Shown in pieces: positions 1 through 4,936 of a stretch of 6,071 bases of DNA. This stretch comes from Lachnoclostridium sp. UBA6475. GTDB taxonomy: Bacteria; Bacillota; Clostridia; Lachnospirales; Lachnospiraceae. Below the pieces are notes generated by a model, which saw only the letters and a list, made by a program, of their open reading frames with translations, ran no database searches and was not told where the DNA came from. Position 1 is the first letter of the stretch; each line of letters starts with the position of its first letter. Where the stretch lies: NCBI GenBank assembly GCA_002435545.1, contig DJNB01000074.1, positions 1 to 6,071 on the forward strand, read 5' to 3'. The position numbers and the translations under genes are program-made.

Positions 1-173
1 TCGTTATCTCCGCGTGTAAAACTGATATTCATAGAACTCCATTCTCCCCTGCTCACACCGCCAAGGCGCGTTGAAAAGCCATGGATCACGGGTTGATTTT
101 CAAATATTTCAAATTGAAGAAAGGGCACTCCCTTTTTTTCCACTACATTAAGTCCCTTTATTGATTCTAACAT
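1..173 (-). CDS. pgeF: PgeF/YfiH-family laccase-domain protein, N-terminal fragment (runs off left edge)
   Basis: Reading the minus strand from an ATG at 173-171 gives 57 codons, open to the window edge. The fragment begins MLESIKGLNVVEKKGV and contains, at residues 31-42, HGFSTRLGGVSR, followed by a Ser-Met-Asn-Ile segment and ending Arg-Gly-Asp-Asn. This HGFSTR-GGVS signature near the N-terminus is characteristic of the YfiH/PgeF family (laccase or multicopper-polyphenol oxidase fold, relatives of LACC1). Members are cytosolic metal-binding enzymes implicated in peptidoglycan precursor editing (removal of wrongly incorporated serine) and purine nucleoside phosphorolysis. The metal-ligand His and Cys residues lie further downstream and cannot be seen. 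The start is supported by CAGGAG located 11 nt upstream (185-190 region). The gene is divergent from the phospholipase gene. Family is fairly certain; the exact in vivo activity is not. Confidence 0.85.
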   Translation of the reverse strand, partial: MLESIKGLNVVEKKGVPFLQFEIFENQPVIHGFSTRLGGVSRGEWSSMNISFTRGDN

Positions 174-204
174 ATATTTATTTTCTCCTGTTTTCAAATT
201 CCTA

Positions 205-234
205 TTGCATAACTTAAATCAAATTTAGTATACT
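205..234 (+). promoter_or_regulatory. candidate sigma-A promoter for the phospholipase-family gene
   Basis: TTGCAT at 205-210 and TATACT at 229-234 are separated by 18 bp in an AT-rich tract. The predicted transcript would start near 241, giving a leader of about 40 nt before the ATG at 281. The -10 is good (5 of 6 to TATAAT), the -35 is weak (TTG conserved only). The -10 lies inside a perfect palindrome, TAGTATACTA (226-235), so it can also be read as TATACT on the minus strand. Confidence 0.45.
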
Positions 235-237
235 ACA

Positions 238-243
238 ATTATA
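238..243 (-). promoter_or_regulatory. candidate -10 element for the divergent pgeF gene
   Basis: On the minus strand this reads TATAAT, a perfect -10 hexamer, in the only spacer available to drive the gene starting at 173. No convincing -35 lies 16-18 bp upstream (that stretch reads roughly CAAATT), so either this or the nearby palindromic TATACT (227-232) could be the active element. The two divergent promoters would overlap, which would make initiation in one direction compete with the other. Confidence 0.3.
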
Positions 244-280
244 TAAAAAAAGACAGAGTAAATTTGAAAGGAGTTTTATC

Positions 281-1087
281 ATGCCTTCATTTTATGCACA
301 TAACCGTTTTGGAAAAGAGGTCTGCAAAGAACTTCCAAAAGAAATACGTCACATCATACAGGAATATCCTTCTTCCTATAAAGCAGGATTGCAAGGACCG
401 GACTTTTTGTTCTTCTACCGTCCGTTTCTTCCGTGCCACGTTAATACCTTGGGACATGCCCAGCATAAACAGCCCTTTCTTCCCTTTTTGGAAACCGTTC
501 GTTCCTCCATCCAGAAAAAAGGACGTCATTGCCCGGAATATGCCTATCTCCTTGGATTTATCTGTCATTTTATGCTTGACAGCGAAGCACATACGTACGT
601 CAATGAAAAGGCAAAAGAAAAGGGATTTAACCACCTTGTCATGGAAATGGAATTTGACCGCTATCTGATGAAAAAAGATGGCATCCAGCCATTTTTATAC
701 CCTCTCTGGCGCCACATCCGCTGGGATAAGCAGACGCTTCAGGCGGTCTATGGAGTTTACCGCCATTTTGACCTGACACCACGCGACGTCAAAAAATCGT
801 TACAGTCTATGGCGTTTTACAAATGGCTCGTAACGACCGGCAAGACGTTACGCCGTCTGATCCTGCGCTCCCTTATGCTCCTCTCCCTGCACTACCGCAA
901 ACTCGAAGGACATATGATGGATCTCATTCCAAAAGCCTCTGCCAGAGAGACAAATCCGGTTCTTTCCAAAATTTACCAGAGTACACTTGCTCCCTGCAGA
1001 GACATTATCATTGATTTTGACAAAACATTTCTTGACGGGAAACCACTAAATCCACGTTTTCAAACGACCTTTCAAAAACGGGAGTGA
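281..1087 (+). CDS. zinc-dependent phospholipase C-family protein, no signal peptide
   Basis: This 268-residue protein resembles the zinc-dependent phospholipase C family (the catalytic-domain fold of clostridial alpha-toxin and Bacillus PLC), which hydrolyses phospholipid headgroups. Its opening, MPSFYAHNRFGKEV, is the form typical of the short cytosolic clostridial branch. Candidate zinc ligands keep family order and spacing: His7, Asp41 (GLQGPDF), His59 or His62, His96 and Asp100 (HxxxD in GFICHFMLDS), His104, His118 and Glu122 (HxxxE). There is no signal peptide, so the N-terminal Trp ligand exposed by processing in the secreted toxins is absent, and there is no C-terminal PLAT/C2 membrane-binding domain. 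The start is fixed by AAAGGAG 7 nt before the ATG. It converges with the chemoreceptor gene. The fold assignment is strong; substrate and physiological role are unknown, and a secreted-toxin role is unlikely. Confidence 0.85.
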   Translation: MPSFYAHNRFGKEVCKELPKEIRHIIQEYPSSYKAGLQGPDFLFFYRPFLPCHVNTLGHAQHKQPFLPFLETVRSSIQKKGRHCPEYAYLLGFICHFMLDSEAHTYVNEKAKEKGFNHLVMEMEFDRYLMKKDGIQPFLYPLWRHIRWDKQTLQAVYGVYRHFDLTPRDVKKSLQSMAFYKWLVTTGKTLRRLILRSLMLLSLHYRKLEGHMMDLIPKASARETNPVLSKIYQSTLAPCRDIIIDFDKTFLDGKPLNPRFQTTFQKRE

Positions 1088-1102
1088 CCTCCTCCCTTTT
1101 AT
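1074..1102. terminator. candidate bidirectional intrinsic terminator between convergent genes
   Basis: GGGAG (1080-1084) pairs with CTCCC (1092-1096) around a 7-nt loop. On the plus strand TTTTATT follows; on the minus strand the same stem is followed by GTTTTTG. Flanking A and T runs can extend the stem past one mismatch. The hairpin overlaps the last codons of the phospholipase gene and lies immediately beyond the chemoreceptor stop, the usual position for a shared terminator in an 11-bp convergent gap. The 5-bp core is short, hence moderate confidence. Confidence 0.5.
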
Positions 1103-2619
1103 TGGTAATGACTGGCTTTGTCCGCGATTGTCTTAATCCTCACTACCATCTCTTCAATGGCTTCCACGCCGGCACAGTTTTCCTGTGTTGCCGCCGCCAC
1201 ATGTTCAATGGCTCCGTAGTTATTTTTGGTGCTTTCATTGACCTGGTTCATGCCCTTTGCCACCTCTGCACTCTGCCTGCGGATTATTTCAACGGTCTTA
1301 TCCATCTCTAAGATCTGATCTGACATCTGATTGTTGGAAGAGGTAATTACCGCCGTCGAATTACCAACTTCGCGGATACTTTCCATCCCTCTTTCGGTAA
1401 GCGTTACACTTTGCTCCATTACACCTACTGCCTCTTCCGTGTGGTGAACTGTTTCTGTGACGATCTTTCCAATATTTTCCACTGCTGTCTTTGTCTGCTC
1501 TGCCAGGCTCTGAATCTCCCCGGCTACCACAGCAAAACCTTTTCCATGTTCGCCGGCTCTAGCTGCCTCAATGGCCGCATTCAATGCCAGGATATTGGTC
1601 TGATTGGAGATTCCGGTGATCACCTGAATGATACCAAGAATCTCTTTGGACTCCTCGCCGAGCTGCCAGATAATCTCTTTACACTCTCTCGTACTTACAT
1701 GAATCTGCTCCATGCTTGCCGTCGCATCGTCCATCTTTTTCTGGTTTTCTTTGGTACGGCTGTTATTCTGCTGTGCCAGTTCAGAAACCCTGCCATTCAT
1801 CTCTCCCAGTTTTTCCAGACTGCTGTTGATATCCTGTGTTCTCTCATTGACTTCCGTAATTTCATTGGTATTCTCGCTAAAACTTTCCAGCACACCACTT
1901 GTCTCTTCTGCAATCTGTCCGTTGGCTTCCATCGAACTTTCCGTGATCGTAGACAATTCCTGCACCATTCTCCGCAGTTCTTCGGATGTCTGCTGCGATT
2001 TTTGCTGCAGCTCTTTCATCTCACGGATCATCTGTTCCTGCTGCTCTGCATTCATCACATTGGAAAGCAGTGCCGCAGTCCGCCTACACAGCATGGTAAA
2101 GATTGCCGCAACCGCGACCAAAGCCATTGCTCTTGGTGCAATTCCATACAAAAATAATTTAAACATATTCGTAAAATTTTTGTCCGGGAGTATTTCAAAT
2201 ACAAAACATACCACCTGTGCCGCGGAGACTCCCACAACCGATACGATCGTTGTGATGATATTTATTTTTTTCGAAAAATACAAACTGGAAATCGCAATGG
2301 CATAAATATATATGATCACCACATGATAACTCAGTGTCGCCGTTACAATCGTAACAAACAACACAGAACACCCGATAAGCATATATTTTACATAACCGTT
2401 TTGTTTTTTCAATACACAGACTACAATTGTAGGCAACCACAAAAGCAAGGATCCGGCAACATAGGCAACGGTCATGACTTTCATATCTACAACAAAAATG
2501 CCCGCCACATTTAATAGGTAAATCAGCGTAAATATGAAAAACGTTATCCGCATAACTTTCGCTGCAGCCTTATTTGCTTCTTTTTCATTTTGTATTAACA
2601 CACCTGCTCTTTTCTCCAT
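1099..2619 (-). CDS. methyl-accepting chemotaxis protein with a polytopic membrane sensor region and no HAMP domain
   Basis: This 506-residue chemoreceptor starts at an ATG preceded by AAGGAGAG about 8 nt upstream. After a short cytosolic leader, about six hydrophobic segments fall near residues 24-44, 49-70, 78-95, 99-115, 119-142 and 155-178, with very short loops. There is therefore no extracytoplasmic ligand-binding domain such as Cache or 4HB. No HAMP module is evident: a Gln/Glu-rich coiled coil begins directly around residue 190. The kinase-control hairpin is canonical at 337-375, with QTNILALNAAIEAARAGE then GKGFAVVAGEI and SLAEQT. This region contacts CheA and CheW. The antiparallel bundle extends to about residue 500. 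There is no C-terminal NWETF-type CheR/CheB tether. The signal is probably sensed within or through the membrane (inference). No chemotaxis or flagellar gene is adjacent, so this is an orphan receptor gene. Confidence 0.95.
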   Translation of the reverse strand: MEKRAGVLIQNEKEANKAAAKVMRITFFIFTLIYLLNVAGIFVVDMKVMTVAYVAGSLLLWLPTIVVCVLKKQNGYVKYMLIGCSVLFVTIVTATLSYHVVIIYIYAIAISSLYFSKKINIITTIVSVVGVSAAQVVCFVFEILPDKNFTNMFKLFLYGIAPRAMALVAVAAIFTMLCRRTAALLSNVMNAEQQEQMIREMKELQQKSQQTSEELRRMVQELSTITESSMEANGQIAEETSGVLESFSENTNEITEVNERTQDINSSLEKLGEMNGRVSELAQQNNSRTKENQKKMDDATASMEQIHVSTRECKEIIWQLGEESKEILGIIQVITGISNQTNILALNAAIEAARAGEHGKGFAVVAGEIQSLAEQTKTAVENIGKIVTETVHHTEEAVGVMEQSVTLTERGMESIREVGNSTAVITSSNNQMSDQILEMDKTVEIIRRQSAEVAKGMNQVNESTKNNYGAIEHVAAATQENCAGVEAIEEMVVRIKTIADKASHYQ

Positions 2620-2720
2620 ACGTATCTCTCCTTCTCACATAAAAAGCATCATTTCGTTCTTCCCTTGTATTGTAAACATTTTTGCGAAAAAGAAATAGTA
2701 TTAATCTTTAGCAGATTGTG

Positions 2721-3854
2721 TCAATTCTTTATATGATTTTTCAGCAAATACTGTCTGCGTATGCGTTCCTCCGGCTGTGTGTCAACAAAATACAAAAATA
2801 CTACAAACACCCATTCCAGCGGTTTCATCAAAAAATATACCACGTCTGCCCGCAGTGGGGTTGTAATATGTTGGGAAACCGGATATCCATACCGGTCATA
2901 AAAGTTTCTTATCGCCTTGTGAATTTTGGGAAATTTTTCCTGTATCCATTCTTCAAACGCATTGGCAATACACAATTGACGGTTTACCACGATCGTCTGT
3001 CCTCTTCTCGTTCCATACCGAAGCGGCTTCACGATCTTTTTATGACCGCCTGCTGCCACCGTACACAGATAATGCCCGCTCGACTCCATCGGAGGGGGCG
3101 GCGTCTGCTGCGAAAATGTCCAGTCCGCTGTATCCGTAAAGGCTTTGACCGGCGCATCTGCGCCCTGTCCGGCCAGGATAAACAAAATCTCAAATACCGC
3201 AATGATAAAAAACAAACAGGCAAATACAAGCATGGGATAGCGCTCAAAGCATCTTATCCTGCAATACAGCCATGCCATTTTTGTACTCTCCGCATTTTTT
3301 CGTCTCGCCTGATAAAGTTTTATCTGCTCCTTCATATGATTTTTGACCGCCGAAACAGAAAGCACAAAAAGGTTGAATTGATACAGATATAAAAACATAT
3401 TGACAAATCCGTCGCTGTGACTCTTCATCTGCTTTCCGATCTGAATCGCAAAAACAATAGAAATAATATTAAATATCACTACAAAAGCAATTAAAAACGC
3501 GGCAAAAAGCGGTGGCTGCCGGTCTGCCTGTACACTATACAAAAGAAGCAGTGCAATAAGTCCCAGTATAACCGGAACCACTACCGTCCAGCCGTATTGC
3601 GACGAGATACTATAATGTGTTTCATAGACATAAACAGCTTCCTTCCAGTCCCCCGACGGCTGAAAACCGGCTTCGTATAAAAAGTAATACAAAAAGCCAC
3701 CGATCCAGATCGTCAGCCACGCAATAATTCTCTTATATCTTGGCTTTTTTGCAAAGAAATTGTAAATGTTCCAGATAGTAAGCACTCCCGGAATTACTCC
3801 TATAATAATCCAAAAAAGGATTAGATACATCGTTTCTTGTATACTTTCGTACAA
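2721..3854 (-). CDS. polytopic membrane protein of unknown function with a conserved cytosolic-type C-terminal region
   Basis: The frame is open from 4001, but I place the start at TTG 3854-3852 (377 residues, beginning MYESIQETMYLILFW). GAGGGG sits 6 nt upstream, whereas the nearest in-frame ATG (3830) has no ribosome binding site. The extra upstream codons merely translate the 41-bp repeats and an intrinsic terminator. Hydrophobic segments fall near residues 9-32, 42-59, 89-107, 116-139, 149-169 and 208-228, with a possible seventh at 344-358. After segment six comes a Pro-rich stretch (QQTPPPPMES). A well-formed soluble region follows, including GHYLCTVAAGGHKKIVKPLR and then RRGQTIVVNRQLCIANAFE (about 260-301), and a C-terminal DTQPEERIRRQYL. 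This resembles what I recall as the DUF6688 family; that is memory, not a search. No catalytic motif is recognised. It precedes the chemoreceptor gene by 101 bp; a functional link is unproven. Confidence 0.75.
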   Translation of the reverse strand: MYESIQETMYLILFWIIIGVIPGVLTIWNIYNFFAKKPRYKRIIAWLTIWIGGFLYYFLYEAGFQPSGDWKEAVYVYETHYSISSQYGWTVVVPVILGLIALLLLYSVQADRQPPLFAAFLIAFVVIFNIISIVFAIQIGKQMKSHSDGFVNMFLYLYQFNLFVLSVSAVKNHMKEQIKLYQARRKNAESTKMAWLYCRIRCFERYPMLVFACLFFIIAVFEILFILAGQGADAPVKAFTDTADWTFSQQTPPPPMESSGHYLCTVAAGGHKKIVKPLRYGTRRGQTIVVNRQLCIANAFEEWIQEKFPKIHKAIRNFYDRYGYPVSQHITTPLRADVVYFLMKPLEWVFVVFLYFVDTQPEERIRRQYLLKNHIKN

Positions 3855-3891
3855 TATAATCCCCTCTTTCTCTATCCGATTCAAAGATTGG

Positions 3892-3922
3892 AAAAAGGGA
3901 TGGGCGGAAATCCGTCCATCCC
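3892..3922 (-). terminator. intrinsic terminator, minus strand, downstream of the GNAT gene and its repeats
   Basis: On the minus strand GGGATGGACGGA (3922-3911) pairs with TCCGCCCATCCC (3908-3897), a 12-bp stem with one A-C mismatch and a tight loop. TTTTT (3896-3892) follows immediately. This is a textbook rho-independent terminator. It lies about 115 nt past the acetyltransferase stop and only 37 bp before the TTG start of the membrane-protein gene, so it separates the two transcripts or acts as a leader terminator for the second. Confidence 0.8.
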
Positions 3923-3933
3923 TCCTGCAACTA

Positions 3934-3974
3934 GCGATAAGGAATCCTCCCGCTAGCGGGTCCCTCCTTACCGC
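3934..3974 (-). repeat. 41-bp hairpin repeat, copy 1
   Basis: Copy 1 differs from copy 2 by a single base (centre CTAG here, CTTG there on the minus strand). Read on the minus strand it is a nested hairpin: outer arms GCGGTAAGGA and TCCTTATCGC pair over 10 bp with one G-U wobble. An inner GC-rich palindrome CCCGCTAGCGGG is separated from the arms by short asymmetric internal loops (GGGA and AGGAT). The G-U, rather than A-C, reading favours the minus strand as the transcribed sense. It resembles a REP-like or small extragenic palindromic repeat in the 3' untranslated region of the GNAT gene. Confidence 0.85.
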
Positions 3975-3979
3975 AAGCG

Positions 3980-4020
3980 GCGATAAGGAATCCTCCCGCA
4001 AGCGGGTCCCTCCTTACCGC
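3980..4020 (-). repeat. 41-bp hairpin repeat, copy 2
   Basis: This is the second copy, 46 bp from the first with a 5-bp AAGCG spacer. Minus-strand inner palindrome is CCCGCTTGCGGG, a 4-bp GC stem with a CTTG tetraloop; the outer 10-bp arms are identical to copy 1. The octamer TTACCGCA at the end of each copy (3968-3975, 4014-4021) recurs once more at 4026-4033, suggesting a truncated third copy next to the GNAT stop codon. The 46-bp period is not a multiple of three, which argues against the array being coding sequence. Confidence 0.85.
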
Positions 4021-4037
4021 ATTACTTACCGCAATGA

Positions 4038-4664
4038 TTAGAACAACTGTCCCGGAAGTTTTAATTTTTCCTTGGGTGGAAACATTTTATCAAACTCCTC
4101 CGCAGCTTTCTCATCGACGTAATATCCTTGCGGTGTTGCGTATTCTCCGGTAATACCGTCGAGATATCCCGGAATCAGCTCCCTGCACAAAAAGAAAGAA
4201 GCATCTTCTCCCTCCGGCAGTCCATGATAGCGTATTCCAAACTCACTTGCCGGCCGGAAACCACTTTTTCCGTAAAAGTCAATGTTTCCTTCAAAGCAAA
4301 GTGCTCCGCATCCCAGTTCTGCTGCCCTTTCAAGAGAATGATCGAGTAAAAATTTTCCATACCCCATCCTCTTAAACTCAGGGAGGATACCGATCGGTCC
4401 CATCGTCATAATAGGAATTTCTCTGCCATCGTCGGATTGGATCACCGCCCGCATAAACATATTCTGGCCAATGATTTTTCCATCTTTTTCCAGTACAAAG
4501 TCGAGTTCCGGCACAAAATCCGGATCTTTTCTCAGTTCATGCAATACAAAATGCTCCAGGCATCCCGGACGATATACATTCCAGAATGACTCTCTTACCA
4601 GGTTTTCTACTTCGCGATATTCCGTTTCGTTTTCCAAACGAATGTTTAAGTTGTTTTTATTCAT
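4038..4664 (-). CDS. GNAT-family N-acetyltransferase (YhbS-like)
   Basis: This 208-residue protein carries the GCN5-related acetyltransferase fold, which transfers an acetyl group from acetyl-CoA to an amine. Strand beta-4 and motif A are clear at residues 86-112: MTMGPIGILPEFKRMGYGKF, where RMGYGK (99-104) is the pyrophosphate-binding R/Q-x-x-G-x-G/A loop. Motif B is GNIDFYGKSGF (126-136), the usual N-x-x-FY-x-K-x-GF hairpin. The N-terminal half (IRLENETEYREVENLVRESF) is the typical alpha-1/alpha-2 substrate lid of YhbS-like (COG3153-type) proteins. A C-terminal extension of about 50 residues follows the core. The ATG start has GGAG 8 nt upstream. The acceptor substrate cannot be deduced. 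A repeat-bearing 3' region and a terminator follow, and a structured 272-bp spacer precedes it, so it is probably monocistronic. Confidence 0.9.
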   Translation of the reverse strand: MNKNNLNIRLENETEYREVENLVRESFWNVYRPGCLEHFVLHELRKDPDFVPELDFVLEKDGKIIGQNMFMRAVIQSDDGREIPIMTMGPIGILPEFKRMGYGKFLLDHSLERAAELGCGALCFEGNIDFYGKSGFRPASEFGIRYHGLPEGEDASFFLCRELIPGYLDGITGEYATPQGYYVDEKAAEEFDKMFPPKEKLKLPGQLF

Positions 4665-4687
4665 TATTTATTCTCCGTTCTACTTTT

Positions 4688-4815
4688 GTCGGCTTAATGC
4701 CGGCGTCCGTCGGACGTCGTCTGCCTCCTGAAAATTGTCAACTACAATTGCCTTTGCGGCGGGAGGTCTGTGTGAGATCGTGTCAGCGCAAACCTCCCGG
4801 TCAGCCCACAATCTC
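4688..4815. other. structured intergenic element; possible ncRNA, leader RNA or dispersed repeat
   Basis: No protein family is recognisable here. Inverted repeats are dense: 4688-4693 with 4699-4704, 4703-4708 with 4712-4717, 4733-4738 with 4744-4749 (6 bp), and 4760-4767 with 4792-4799 (8 bp perfect, CGGGAGGT/ACCTCCCG). Two further pairings conflict with or cross the last one: 4753-4758 with 4787-4792 (TTTGCG/CGCAAA), and 4774-4782 with 4807-4815 (9 bp, continuous on the minus strand with one G-U wobble). The first two hairpins have G-U wobbles only on the plus strand, the 9-bp stem only on the minus strand, so the transcribed sense is unclear. I match it to no known riboswitch. Confidence refers to the presence of structure, not to any function. 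Confidence 0.4.
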
Positions 4816-4865
4816 CAAGGTGTTGTTCTTCTTCAAACAGCAATATCTCCTTTAATAATATATTG

Positions 4866-4885
4866 TGCGGTTCTCCGCATTTTTT
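4866..4885 (+). terminator. plus-strand intrinsic-terminator-like hairpin with no plus-strand gene upstream
   Basis: TGCGG (4866-4870), a TTCT loop and CCGCA (4875-4879) are followed directly by TTTTTT (4880-4885). The stem is only 5 bp but GC-rich, with a possible extra G-U pair. On the minus strand the same hairpin has no T-run after it, so it would terminate only plus-strand transcription. The nearest real plus-strand gene ends at 1087, so a plus-strand non-coding or antisense transcript is the obvious client if this is functional. Confidence 0.45.
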
Positions 4886-4910
4886 ATAATAAGAGAACAA
4901 AATGTCCCCT

Positions 4911-4923
4911 TACTTACTAAGTA
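4911..4923. promoter_or_regulatory. 13-bp perfect palindrome, operator-like
   Basis: TACTTA-C-TAAGTA has two perfect 6-bp arms around a single central base. It lies between the thioesterase stop and the structured spacer upstream of the acetyltransferase gene, in AT-rich non-coding DNA. Short palindromes of this size and composition are typical binding sites for dimeric winged-helix repressors (MarR-, GntR- or HxlR-like). No regulator gene is in the window, and no clear promoter hexamers sit at a fixed distance, so the role is conjecture. Confidence 0.35.
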
Positions 4924-4936
4924 TATCACAACAGCC

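Noticed and set aside
1411..2305. Long plus-strand open frames (248 and 197 codons) opposite the chemoreceptor
   Set aside because: Both are Cys/Leu/Ser-rich antisense readings of a clear MCP coding region with canonical motifs; no start signals.
2671..2684. cre-like site for CcpA (TGTAAACATTTTTG)
   Set aside because: Only the left half matches; the central CG and right half-site are missing.
2669..2697. Possible chemoreceptor promoter (minus strand TATTTC, 17 bp, TACAAT)
   Set aside because: The -10 is acceptable but the -35 has little match to TTGACA. No sigma-28 motility promoter (TAAA followed by a CCGATAT-like -10) could be found either.
2718..3392. Plus-strand 224-codon frame opposite the membrane-protein gene
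   Set aside because: The opposite strand has coherent membrane segments and a ribosome binding site; this frame is basic, low in recognisable structure and lacks an SD sequence.
3934..4033. The hairpin repeats as a CRISPR array
   Set aside because: Only two full copies, a 5-bp spacer instead of about 30 bp, and no cas genes; the units are nested palindromes.
4742..4843. Minus-strand 33-residue reading frame from TTG 4843 to a stop at 4742, near an AAAGGAG (4847-4853)
   Set aside because: The SD-to-start spacing is only about 3 nt, the peptide resembles no family, and it runs through strong inverted repeats. An alternative 11-codon leader frame in the same place is equally unsupported.
4586..4855. 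Plus-strand frame of 89 codons across the start of the acetyltransferase gene and the spacer
   Set aside because: It is antisense to a real gene for its first third and lacks a ribosome binding site; the remainder covers the structured element. Treated as a shadow frame.
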